Below are positions 1 to 10,022 of a stretch of DNA of 64,000 bases, piece by piece. The DNA lies in NCBI RefSeq assembly GCF_003573695.1, contig NW_020621936.1, positions 12,524,001 to 12,588,000 of the forward strand. The letters run 5' to 3'. The translations under genes and the position numbers were made by a program. Position 1 is the first letter of the stretch. Each line of letters starts with the position of its first letter. Under the pieces are notes generated by a model. It worked only from the letters and a program-made list of their open reading frames with translations. It was not told where the DNA came from and made no database searches. The DNA comes from Papaver somniferum. Taxonomy: Eukaryota > Streptophyta > Magnoliopsida > Ranunculales > Papaveraceae.

Positions 1-290
1 AAGTAGTGGATGGAAAATCGACCAAGTCTCCGCACGATGAGCAATTGGTTTCAAACATGATTTCCATTTCCCCACTCTCTGATTCCATCAACTGTCACAC
101 TTCATGGGATCATGGTGTTTACAATTCCAGTAATATAAATAAGTCTCTGAATCATGATTGAATATACAAGAATTTCACGTCAAACGGACAACACGAGATT
201 AACAACTCAACATCTGAGCAATTACTCTCAACAGAGCAAATTCAATAATTCAGAACTTATCTTATTCAGAATACACAACAAACACCTATA
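1..290 (+). mobile_element. End of left host LTR (promoter-proximal U3, R and U5)
   Basis: This stretch is nearly identical to 47950-48245, the end of the middle host LTR. It includes a TATA-like box and the sequence expected to become the RNA leader. The exact end of the LTR is uncertain, because no convincing CA terminus followed by a tRNA-complementary site could be placed between about 240 and 450. Confidence 0.6.
134..141 (+). promoter_or_regulatory. TATA box of host LTR promoter
   Basis: TATAAATA is followed by AGTC and an AC-rich leader, and is repeated at 48083-48090 in the middle LTR. This is the likely start of the sense genomic RNA, with initiation expected about 30 bp downstream. 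Assigned from sequence only. Confidence 0.5.
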
Positions 291-527
291 ATCTTTGATT
301 ACCATTGATTCCACACATTTCTCAGCTTCCCTCCTACAGATCGACCCATCCTCTCTTATGACCGAATTTACTCTGGAACGGCCTTTGTCTTGGTTTAGGC
401 AGGAGTACTACAGATTGATCTCTCGAATTCAAAGCACTCCCTTCTTGCTGTGCATCTGTGTGAGGTTCAACATTTCGCTCGGTTCAAGGAGTCTCCTCCG
501 TACGGTCGTCTCCTCGATCCCATAAAA

Positions 528-1401
528 TCCAGCAAATCGTTTTGCCCCATCTACAGATTGGCGACCACAGTGGGAGATCATTCTCTCGGTTGCAATCTCA
601 ATTCTCACAAAGATAATCGGTCTCAGGTCCAATTCAGATACGCAAAAATCCAATCAGAGTCTCTCGAATGGCAATGCTTCTCTGGCTCGGCCAAATGATT
701 CTGGTAATATTCGTCATTCATACTTTACTACTCCTTTTTCGTCTATCAATGCATTCGATGGAGAAATTCCGTCACCAGACGAACTGGAACGAAGGCAGGA
801 GATCCTAGAAAGGAACATAAATCGATTGAAGGGAGCAATCGATAATTCGTTCAACTTCATGGTGGATCTAACAAGAACCCGAGGGGCTCAAGTTGTGGAA
901 CACCCGTCCTCTGACACCACCGACACTAGTCCTCAGACCAACAGTTTTACCACTTACGAGAAGCCAGTGGATCAGGAAGTCGCACACTTGGTTGAAAACC
1001 TATGTGAGCTCTTACAATTTTCAAGGGATCGACACACGAACACGTTCGCTGCAGTCAACCAGATATCGTCAGACATACCTCTGACTCCGTCGTGCCTAGC
1101 AGCTGAGGAAACACCTGTCATGTCTGACCATTCAATCAACAATATCACTTTCGGAGAAGAAGACCGCATTGAAGACGAAGGACATAATCGAGCCCTGTAC
1201 GTAACCGGTTTTATGAGAGACTACGAATTCAAGAGAGCTCTCGTTGATACGGGTGCTTCTACAAACATTATCACTATAAAGACTCTCAAAGCATCCAGGT
1301 TCCCGCAGAGTAAGATTGTCAGACACCCTATCCTGATGACAGGATTTGAAGGAAGTCAGATCCATACATATGGGTATGCATACATAGATTTGAAGGTATG
1401 A
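528..1401 (+). pseudogene. gag-like N-terminus and aspartic protease, host copy A
   Basis: An open frame runs from just after a stop near 527 to the stop at 1399-1401 (about 290 codons). The first part has no recognisable capsid domain or CCHC zinc knuckle, so the usual long gag of Tat elements is missing or unrecognisable. The second part holds the retropepsin active site DTGAS at 1246-1260 (residues LVDTGASTNII), with the downstream flap and strand pattern of retroviral proteases. A stop (TGA where the family would have a Gly codon) cuts the protease before its LGRPWL motif, which follows in frame at about 1460. Copy B at 48773-49339 is the same region with DTGAC. Confidence 0.7.
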
Positions 1402-2052
1402 CCTCTTCAATCAAAAGTCAAGTTCCACGTGATTGAACAAGAGCCCGACTATCACATGATACTTGGACGCCCATGGCTTCATGATAACAAGGTGGTTCAT
1501 TTGACGTACCATCAATGCATGAAGGCTCTACTCAACAACAAGATTGTTGCATCCCAGCTTCGTCATCTCCTTATGCTCCTGTCTATGATGTCGAGTTCCT
1601 TGAATCTCAAAAGAGCATCCAGGAGCCTCCAAGCAAGGTTTACAACATTCCACTCCCAAGTTGGAAGACTATTGAAAAGGTTGCTGACAAGCCATCATCC
1701 TCAGATGCTAAGGTGATTAAGTCATCTACTACCCCGATTAAACACCGTAACGATCAGGTCTCAACTCCAGGATCAAACTTCATAACCAGTCGTGATGCGG
1801 AGGGGAGGATCACTTATCGCCGACGTGGGGATTAGCAATTAATAGGGGAGAACGATGAAAAGTCTCCCCACCCTGAAGAATCATGTCAAAGCGAACCATG
1901 ACTCGAGGAAGAGGTTCAAGATGCCCCACGAAAATTACAAGACGTCACTGACTCCACCATTGATGATATCGAAACAATAAACATTGGGACTGAGGATGAT
2001 CCAAGGCCGATCCTGATTAGTTCAGCACTGTCACCATAGGAACGGACGGAAC
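1402..2052 (+). pseudogene. Protease C-terminus and protease-RT linker, host copy A
   Basis: The end of the retropepsin fold is readable (HMILGRPWLHD, from about 1455), followed by a low-complexity linker to RT. A one-base loss near 1545, relative to copy B, shifts the frame. Copy A carries about 51 bp at 1861-1911 absent from copy B. The linker stops at 2052 because the 31-kb array is inserted there; the same reading continues at 33372. Confidence 0.65.
2048..2052 (+). repeat. Target-site duplication, left (GGAAC)
   Basis: GGAAC immediately precedes the TGATTAAG terminus of the array and is repeated at 33367-33371, right after the CATCA terminus. The uninterrupted site is visible in copy B at 49945-49949. 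Five bases is the normal Ty3/gypsy integration footprint. Confidence 0.85.
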
Positions 2053-2536
2053 TGATTAAGATTTTTTTTGATTGTCGTTGTAATTGTAGTAAATAGGGAT
2101 TCGAACTCTAAGACTTGTTAAGATTAATTTTAAAGGAATAAAATAGAGAGTTACTAGGTCTAAGATTCGGCCAAACTCATATCAAGAGGTTCAATTATTC
2201 ATTCTCAAACAATTATCTCTCAATAAATAAAACAATATTTACTCTTATTTTTGCCAAGGTAGATTCTCCAAACATTAGTTATAAATCGTAAGCATGGGAC
2301 ATCAAACATCTAAGCAAGCATGACCCATCTAATAAAATGATAACTAATTTTTTCAAATCATATTTCAATTAAAATTAATGCAAAAGTCTTATAAAGAATT
2401 AAATAATTTTACCCATGTATGAAATTCGTCTTCCTCCGTCGACCCAGTGTTGGGGTTTAGCTTCTCATGATAAATACAAACTCAAAAATATAATTTATAG
2501 CTCAAATGGTGTTTTTATTAAAGAAAACTAATAATA
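2053..2536 (-). mobile_element. Array LTR 1 (truncated)
   Basis: Starts with TGATTAAG next to the left target duplication and matches the first 480 bp of the other LTRs. It then jumps at about 2536 straight into the minisatellite of internal region 1. The remaining 1.15 kb of LTR and the beginning of the internal region are deleted. In element orientation this is the 3' LTR. Confidence 0.85.
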
Positions 2537-2702
2537 CCCGCTTACACAGCTGGTCATAAAATGATAAGAGAACGAAAGAAAAGACCCGCTCCACAGCTGG
2601 TCATAAAATGATAAGAGAACAAAAGAAAAGACCCGCTCCACAGCTGGTCATAATAATAATAATTATTTTTTTTTTTGTAGACCCGCTACACAGCTGGTCA
2701 TA
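2537..2702 (-). repeat. Minisatellite of internal region 1 (partial)
   Basis: Four copies of a CCGCT(T/C/A)ACACAGCTGGTCATAA-type monomer separated by AT-rich spacers. Only the ORF-proximal half of the usual block survives because of the adjoining deletion. Confidence 0.8.
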
Positions 2703-2871
2703 ATATGCAAGAAATTCCTGAAACAGAAAAATAAAACGTTAACCACTCCCCCACACTTAAACGTTACATTGTCCTCAATGTAATTGAGTCATCCAATGCA
2801 AAACTTAAGATGGGAAATCCATAAAATGCAAAAAAGTAAACGAAAATATAAAAATAAAAATAAAAATGCAC

Positions 2872-3615
2872 CTACTGGAATGTACAAAAAGGATTCCCAT
2901 ACACTAATAACCTGAAAACTTGGGGATCGACCCAAAATACAATATTTACAAACGACAGCTTCACACTTATGTCATGAAAACGCGGAGACGCTGAAACTAT
3001 CAAAAACCAAGATTTACCCCTAAACCAAGTTTTTACTGCACAAGGAAGTGCGTAAAAAACAAAATATGGGGATTCCATTGAGACTGGGTACTTATCAATC
3101 GGCTCATGCACTGTATCAGGAATAGGCAAGTCCTCTGGGTATTTAGATGCAAAGTAATCCAACAAAATTTTTGAAGCACATAATTCTAACCATAAATTAG
3201 GTAACTTTTGGAAGTCTAGGGGACTAGAAAAAACCTCTAAGTTGGGTGAAAGATCTTGCGAGATAGATTCTTCTAATAAATTAGACAAATCATCTACACA
3301 ATCATTCACAGGGTCATCTAAAAATTCTGTCTCGGTCAGAGAGTCACTACAGTCATCATCATCATTAAATAATTTTTGGCATTCCAGAATTCTCAATCTT
3401 AGTTCCAAGCTAAGTGGTGTGTGTTTATAATACTTCTCATATATCTCTAGAGGGGATTCTTCACTTACCACATGTGGATCAAAAACTCCATACCGTTGCC
3501 TACGCTTATATTTAGCAAGCGTCATCTCAGATGAGGTTTCCTGATAATTTGACTTTCTACGCTTATACTCCGCCAGCGTCATCGTAGGTGACGTCTCCTC
3601 AGAAGAAGGCATCAT
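2872..3615 (-). CDS. Orphan ORF of array element, unit 1 (247 aa, intact)
   Basis: Function unknown. The ATG at 3615 is the first in the frame and lies about 140 bases downstream of the primer-binding site on the minus strand, where gag or an extra ORF1 would sit. Residues 1-40 hold two imperfect copies of an approximately 20-residue motif (MTLAEYKRR and MTLAKYKRR). Residues about 85-125 are acidic (NDDDDCSDS). The C-terminal third is aromatic and hydrophobic (TWFRGKSWFLIV). No zinc knuckle, protease, RT or integrase signature is present. Unit 2 encodes an almost identical protein, differing at one residue near the end (Asn versus Tyr). It may be a diverged gag, an Ogre-type ORF1, or a captured host sequence; none is shown. 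Confidence 0.65.
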   Translation of the reverse strand: MMPSSEETSPTMTLAEYKRRKSNYQETSSEMTLAKYKRRQRYGVFDPHVVSEESPLEIYEKYYKHTPLSLELRLRILECQKLFNDDDDCSDSLTETEFLDDPVNDCVDDLSNLLEESISQDLSPNLEVFSSPLDFQKLPNLWLELCASKILLDYFASKYPEDLPIPDTVHEPIDKYPVSMESPYFVFYALPCAVKTWFRGKSWFLIVSASPRFHDISVKLSFVNIVFWVDPQVFRLLVYGNPFCTFQ

Positions 3616-3737
3616 CCTCAAAAAGTCCCTGAAAAGAAATACAAAAAGAAACGCATAAAAAGGAAAAAGAAAATCTAAATAAAATACTATAAAAACTAAA
3701 AAATAAAAAAAAAACTAAAAATTAATCTAAAAACAAA

Positions 3738-3755
3738 TCCGCGTCGGCGGCGCCA
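3738..3755 (-). other. Primer-binding site of the array element (representative)
   Basis: Read on the minus strand this is TGGCGCCGCCGACGCGGA, three bases after the ATCA end of LTR 2. TGGCGCC-type sites are usual for plant Tat and Athila elements. Equivalent sites precede every LTR (for example 6821-6838). The one next to LTR 11, which serves the outermost 5' LTR, is 31702-31719 and has a single change (GGCGTC for GGCGCC). Confidence 0.8.
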
Positions 3756-3758
3756 AAA

Positions 3759-5408
3759 TGATTTAGATTTTTTTTTGACTGTCGTTGTAATTGTAGTAAA
3801 TAGGGATTCGAACTCTAAGACTTGTTAAGATTAATTTTAAACGAATAAAATAGAGAGTTACTGGGTCTAGGATTCGGCCAAACTCATATCAAGAGGTTCA
3901 ATTATTCATTCTCAAACAATTATCGCTCAATAAGTAAAACAATATTGACTCTTATTTTTTCCAAGGTAGATTCTCCAAACATTAGTTATAAATCGTAAGC
4001 ATGGGACATCAAACATCTAAGCAAGCATGACCCATCTAATAAAATGATAACTAATTTTTTCAAATCATATTTCAATTAAAATTAATGCAAAAGTCTTATA
4101 AAGAATTAAATAATTTTACCCATGTATGAAATTCGTCTTCCTCCGTCGACCCAGTGTTGGGGTTTAGCTTCTCATGATAAATACAAACTCAAAAATATAA
4201 TTTATAGCTCAAATGGTGTTTTTATTAAAGAAAACTAATAATACAATGAATTTGCAACGCTGTGTCGGCGTTACAGAAATTACTGTTACAATAGATGTTG
4301 CAAATACAAATTAAGCGTGCCAGACAGACTGTTACAAGTACTGTCAATAAACGACAGTTTCTTGTGACAGTCTGTAGGCGTCAAAGCTTTTCTTCTTCTT
4401 CTTTTTCTCTCTGCAGCAGCAGAGAAGTTGCTATGCAACTCTCTATTTTATTCCCCAGACTATCGATATCCTTTCTCTGTTTACCAACTACCTTTTTATA
4501 CTCCACAGCATCCAAATATCCTCAGTTTAATGCAGAATATTTTCTCTTTAATCCATTATTCTCACTGCCATTACACGAAGATTATTTCTTTCTCTTCATG
4601 CGTTAACTGTCTTGAAAACTTCCCAAACTCTGTTGATATGATAAATATATGTATCCTGGGAGAATATCCTCTCTTAACTGCACTTAACTTCTGTATTAAA
4701 CTCACCAGAAACCCAACCATAAACCCGAAGATATTTCTTCCCACTTTTATAAAAATCGTTATATATCTTTCCTTCTTCGGAATTATGCACCTTACCAATC
4801 CTGTCATGCCGCTATAAATTCATTCAAATCCATATGCAAGAATAAATCACACAAAATCTTACCAAAAACCTGCAACAAAATCTTCCACAATAACTCAACA
4901 GAATCTATGAAATATCTTCATCCTCAATTTCTTCTAACCGGTGATAATTTCCTTCCTTTCTCGATTCAAATGCAATTACCACCCCTGTTTACTCGAAACA
5001 GGATGGTATCTATCCATATCCGAGAGTAAATCCCCACAATATCTCCTTAAATCAATCCCAAAAATATTCGCAGAAACAGATTCATTTTTCCCGCCAAAAC
5101 CTTGTGTTCTTGGTGATGAAGAAGGGTGCCCCGTAACAATTTTAAGGATGCCCATAGCAGTGGGGGTGTATATAAAAAATCAGGTATCCCCTTAGCCAGT
5201 GGAGTGCCCCATAGTAATAGGTTACCCCTTATCCAAAATTGTGAGTTCGAATAACAAGTGTCCTCCGGGGTCCAAAAACCTCTTTTCGAGCAACTTTTCC
5301 ATAAGGGCTTATTTCCTTGAAAAGACTTAAAACAATATTATTAGTGATAAAATGAGTCCTAGCTCATGTAAGTATGGGTGAAAATGCGTCGCACTTGCGT
5401 GTTCATCA
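3759..5408 (-). mobile_element. Array LTR 2
   Basis: Complete LTR, 1650 bp, TGATTTAG to TTCATCA. Near-identical to LTR 3 (both read ATCGTTATATATC near 4757 and 7830, where the others read ATCGTGTATATATC), marking units 2 and 3 as a recent duplicate pair. Confidence 0.9.
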
Positions 5409-5421
5409 AATTCCCCCACAC
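5409..5421 (-). other. Polypurine tract of array element (representative)
   Basis: On the minus strand TGTGGGGGAATT lies directly against the TGATGAACACG start of the LTR, the expected site for plus-strand priming. It is repeated at every internal-LTR junction. Units 6 and 9 have a weakened tract (GGGAGAATT). Confidence 0.8.
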
Positions 5422-5460
5422 TTACATTTTGCTAGTCCTCGAGCAAAACAAAAGAATTAA

Positions 5461-5792
5461 CCCGCTACACAGCTGGTCATAAAATAAGAGAGAGAAGACT
5501 CGCTACACACCTGATCATAATTTATTTATTTTTTTTAGACCCGCTACACAGCTGGTCATATAATGCAAGGAAAAAGAAAAGACTCGCTACACAGCTGGTC
5601 ATAGAATGAGAGAGAGATAGAAAGAGAGAGACCCGCTTACACAGCTGGTCATAAAATGATAAGAGAACGAAAGAAAAGACCCGCTCCACAGCTGGTCATA
5701 AAATGATAAGAGAACAAAAGAAAAGACCCGCTCCACAGCTGGTCATAATTATTATTATTTTTTTTTGTAGACCCGCTACACAGTTGGTCATA
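5461..5792 (-). repeat. Minisatellite of internal region 2
   Basis: Eight copies of a GACCCGCTACACAGCTGGTCATAA-type monomer separated by variable AT- or GA-rich spacers. It lacks the T/G-rich spacer (TTTTTGTTTTTTG) found in regions 3, 4, 6, 7, 9 and 10. It lies in the element's 3' untranslated part. Confidence 0.85.
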
Positions 5793-5961
5793 ATATGCAA
5801 GAAATTCCTGAAACAGAAAAATAAAACGTTAACCACTCCCCCACACTTAAACGTTACATTGTCCTCAATGTAATTGAGTCATCCAATGCAAAACTTAAGA
5901 TGGGAAATCCATAAAATGCAAAAAAGTAAACGAAAATATAAAAATAAAAATAAAAATGCAC

Positions 5962-6705
5962 CTACTGGAATGTACAAAAAGGATACCCATACACTAATAA
6001 CCTGAAAACTTGGGGATCGACCCAAAATACAATATTTACAAACGACAGCTTCACACTTATGTCATGAAAACGCGGAGACGCTGAAACTATCAAAAACCAA
6101 GATTTACCCCTAAACCAAGTTTTTACTGCACAAGGAAGTGCGTAAAAAACAAAATATGGGGATTCCATTGAGACTGGGTACTTATCAATCGGCTCATGCA
6201 CTGTATCAGGAATAGGCAAGTCCTCTGGGTATTTAGATGCAAAGTAATCCAACAAAATTTTTGAAGCACATAATTCTAACCATAAATTAGGTAACTTTTG
6301 GAAGTCTAGGGGACTAGAAAAAACCTCTAAGTTGGGTGAAAGATCTTGCGAGATAGATTCTTCTAATAAATTAGACAAATCATCTACACAATCATTCACA
6401 GGGTCATCTAAAAATTCTGTCTCGGTCAGAGAGTCACTACAGTCATCATCATCATTAAATAATTTTTGGCATTCCAGAATTCTCAATCTTAGTTCCAAGC
6501 TAAGTGGTGTGTGTTTATAATACTTCTCATATATCTCTAGAGGGGATTCTTCACTTACCACATGTGGATCAAAAACTCCATACCGTTGCCTACGCTTATA
6601 TTTAGCAAGCGTCATCTCAGATGAGGTTTCCTGATAATTTGACTTTCTACGCTTATACTCCGCCAGCGTCATCGTAGGTGACGTCTCCTCAGAAGAAGGC
6701 ATCAT
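5962..6705 (-). CDS. Orphan ORF of array element, unit 2 (247 aa, intact)
   Basis: Same protein as unit 1 with one substitution near the C-terminus. The duplicated N-terminal motif, acidic middle and hydrophobic C-terminus are intact. Start ATG at 6705, after a U-rich leader ending in a CAG that resembles a splice acceptor. Function unknown. Confidence 0.65.
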   Translation of the reverse strand: MMPSSEETSPTMTLAEYKRRKSNYQETSSEMTLAKYKRRQRYGVFDPHVVSEESPLEIYEKYYKHTPLSLELRLRILECQKLFNDDDDCSDSLTETEFLDDPVNDCVDDLSNLLEESISQDLSPNLEVFSSPLDFQKLPNLWLELCASKILLDYFASKYPEDLPIPDTVHEPIDKYPVSMESPYFVFYALPCAVKTWFRGKSWFLIVSASPRFHDISVKLSFVNIVFWVDPQVFRLLVYGYPFCTFQ

Positions 6706-6841
6706 CCTCAAAAGGTCCCTGAAAAGAAATACAAAAAGAAACGCATAAAAAGAAAAAAGAAAATCTAAAGAAAATACTATAAAAACTAAAAAAAAAACTA
6801 AAAATTAATCTAAAAACAAATCCGCGTCGGCGGCGCCAAAA

Positions 6842-8480
6842 TGATTAAGATATTTTTTGATTGTCGTTGTAATTGTAGTAAATAGGGATTCGAACTCTAA
6901 GACTTGTTAAGATTAATTTTAAAGGAATAAAATAGAGAGTTACTGGGTCTAGGATTCGGCCAAACTCATATCAAGAGGTTCAATTATTCATTCTCAAACA
7001 ATTATCGCTCAATAAATAAAACAATATTGACTCTTATTTTTTCCAAGGTAGATTCTCCAAACATTAGTTATAAATCGTAAGCATGGGACATCAAACATCT
7101 AAGCAAGCATGACCCATCTAATAAAATGATAACTAATTTTTTCAAATCATGTTTCAATTAAAATTAATGAAAAAGTCTTATAAAGAATTAAATAATTTTA
7201 CCCATGTATGAAATTCATCTTCCTCCGTCGACCCAGTGTTGGGGTTTAACTTCTGATGATAAATACAAACTCAAAAATATAATTTATAGCTCAAATGGTG
7301 TTTTTATTAAAAAAAACTAATAATACAATGAATCTGCAACGCTGTGTCGGCGTTACAGAAATCACTGTTACAATAGATGTTGCAAATGCAAATTAAGCGT
7401 GCCAGACAGACTGTTACAAGTACTGTCAATAAACGACAGTTTCTTGTGACAGTCTGTAGGCGTCAAAGCTCTTCTTCTTCTTCTTTTTCTCTCTGCAGCA
7501 GCAGAGAAGTTGCTATGCAACTCTCTATTTTATTCCCCAGACTATTTTCTGTTTACCAACTACCTTTTTATACTCCACAACATCTAAATATCCTCAGTTT
7601 AATGCAGAATATTTTCTCTTTAATCCATTATTCTCACTGCCATTACACGAAGATTATTTCTTTCTCTTCATGCGTTAACTGTCTTGAAAACTTCCCAAAC
7701 TCTGTTGATATGATAAATATATGGATCCTGGGAGAATATCCTCTCTTAACTGCACTTAACTTCTGTATTAAACTCACCAGAAACCCAACCATAAACCCGA
7801 AGATATTTCTTCCCACTTTTATAAAAATCGTTATATATCTTTCCTTCTTCGGAATTATGCACCTTACCAATCCTGTCATGCCGCTATAAATTCATTCAAA
7901 TCCATTTGCAAGAATAAATCACACAAAATCTTACCAAAAACCTGCAACAAAATCTTCCACAATAACTCAACAGAATCTATGAAATATCTTCATCCTCAAT
8001 TTCTTCTAACCGGTGATAATTTCCTTCCTTTCTCGATTCAAATGCAATTACCACCCCTGTTTACTCGAAACAGGATGGTATCTATCCATATCCGAGAGTA
8101 AATCCCCACAATATCTCCTTAAATCAATCCCAAAAATATTCGCAGAAACAGATTCATTTTTCCCGCCAAAACCTTGTGTTCTTGGTGATGAAGAAGGGTG
8201 CCCCGTACCAATTTTAAGGGTGCCCATAGCAGTGGGGGTGTATATAACAAATCAGGTAGCCCCTTAGCCAGTGGAGTGCCCCATAGTAATAGGTTACCCC
8301 TTATCCAAAATTGTGAGTTCGAATAACAAGTGTCCTCCGGGGTCCAAAAACCTCTTTTCGAGCAACTTTTCCATAAGAGCTTATTTCCTTGAAAAGACTT
8401 AAAACAATATTATTAGTGATAAAATGAGTCCTAGCTCATGTAATTATGGGTGAAAATGCGTCGCACTTGCGTGTTCATCA
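6842..8480 (-). mobile_element. Array LTR 3
   Basis: Complete, 1639 bp, TGATTAAGATATTTTTTG to TTCATCA. Closest to LTR 2 apart from a small deletion near 7545 (the TCGATATCC segment). Confidence 0.9.
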
Positions 8481-8531
8481 AATTCCCCCACACTTAAATT
8501 TTGCTAGTCCTCGAGCAAAACACAAGAATTC

Positions 8532-8938
8532 ACCCGCTACACAGCTGGTCATAAAATAAGAGAGAGAAGACTCGCAACACAGCTGATCATAATTTATTTT
8601 TATTTTTTATTTATTTATTTATTTTTTTAGACCCGCTACACAGCTGGTCATATAATGCAAGGAAAAAAAAAGACTCGCTACACAGCTGGTCATAGAATAA
8701 GAGAGAGATAGAAAGAGAGAGACCCCCTTACACAGCTGGTCATAAAATGATAAGAGAACAAAAGAAAAGACCCGCTCCACAGTTGGTCATAATTTTTGTT
8801 TTTTGTTTTTGTTTTTAGACCCGCTCCACAGCTGGTCATAAAATGATAAGAGAACAAAAGAAAAGACCCGCTCCACAGCTGGTCATAATAATAATAATAA
8901 TTTTTTTTTTTGTAGACCCGCTACACAGCTGGTCATAA
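8532..8938 (-). repeat. Minisatellite of internal region 3
   Basis: About nine monomers of the ACCCGCTACACAGCTGGTCATAA type. Includes the T/G-rich spacer near 8790-8816 and an ATTT-rich spacer near 8590-8630. Shares CGCAACACAGCTGATCAT and an A-only spacer with regions 6 and 9. Confidence 0.85.
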
Positions 8939-9106
8939 TATACAAGAAATTCCTGAAACAGAAAAATAAAACGTTAACCACTCCCCCACACTTAATTGTT
9001 ATATTGTCCTCAATGTAATTGAGTCATCCAATGCAAAACTTAAGATGGGAAATCCATAAAATGCAAAAAAGTAAACGAAAATATAAAAATAAAAATAAAA
9101 ATACAC

Positions 9107-9817
9107 CTACTGGAATGTACAAAAAGGATCCCTATACACTAATAACCTGAAAACTTGGGGATCGACCCAAAATACAATATTTACAAATGACAGCTTCACA
9201 CTTATGTCATGAAAACGCGGAGACGCTGAAACTATCAAAAACCAAGATTTACCCCTAAACCAAGTTTTTACTGCACAAGGAAGTGCGTAGAAAACAAAAT
9301 ATGGGGATTCAATTGAGACTGGGGAATTATCAATCGGCTCATGCACTGTATCAGGAATAGGCAAGTCCTCTGGGTATTTAGATGCAAAGTAATCTAACAA
9401 AATTTTTGAAGCACATAATTCTAACCATAAATTAGGTAAATTTTGGAAGTCTAGGGGACTAGAAAAAACCTCTAAGTTTGGTGAAAGATCTTGCGAGATA
9501 GATTCTTCTAATAAATTAGAAAAATCATCTACACAATCATTCACAGGGTCATCTAAAAATTCTGTCTCGGTCAGAGAGTCACTACAGTCATCATCATCAT
9601 TAAATAATTTTTGGCATTCCAGAATTCTCAATCTTAGTTCCAAGCTAAGTGGTGTGTGTTTATAATACTTCTCATATATCTCTAGAGGGGATTCTTCACT
9701 TACGACATGTGGATCAAAAACTCCATACCGTTGCCTACGCTTATATTTAGAAAGCGTCATCTCAGATGAGGTTTCCTGATAATTTGACTTTCTACGCTTA
9801 TACTCCGCCAGCGTCAT
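9107..9817 (-). pseudogene. Orphan ORF of array element, unit 3 (N-terminal frameshift)
   Basis: The body of the protein is open for 236 codons, but one base is missing near 9832 compared with units 1 and 2, so the normal first ATG is out of frame. Reading could still begin at the Met of the first MTLAEYKRR motif. C-terminus intact. Confidence 0.6.
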
Positions 9818-9962
9818 CGTAGGTGACGTCTCTCAGAAGAAGGCATCATCCTCAAAAGGTCCCTGAAAAGAAATACAAAAAGAAACGCATAAAAAGGAAA
9901 AAGAAAATCTAAAGAAAATACTATAAAAACTAAAAAAAAAACTAAAATTAATCTAAAAAAAA

Positions 9963-10022
9963 TCCGCGTCGGCGGCGCCACAAATGATAATCTAAAACAA
10001 ACAATCCGCGTCGGCGGCGCCA
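9963..10022 (-). other. Duplicated primer-binding site at the LTR 4 junction
   Basis: Two copies of the primer-site motif (plus-strand TCCGCGTCGGCGGCGCCA) end at 9980 and 10022, separated by a short leader-like stretch and an ATGAT that resembles an LTR terminus. The first 28 or so bases of LTR 4 are replaced. This looks like a strand-transfer error during reverse transcription rather than simple crossing-over. Confidence 0.7.

Noticed and set aside
240..460. Primer-binding site of the host element
   Set aside because: I searched after the LTR end in both copies; candidates such as TGGTTTAGGC have too few matches to known plant tRNA 3' ends to call.
4295..5195. Plus-strand open frames of 80-235 codons recurring in every array LTR
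   Set aside because: They lie antisense to the element, within LTRs, shift frame from copy to copy, have no recognisable domain and simply reflect low stop density in repeated sequence.
5461..5792. CRISPR-like look of regularly spaced repeats
   Set aside because: Spacers are simple AT- or GA-rich sequence, monomers vary, no cas genes exist and the genome is that of a plant.
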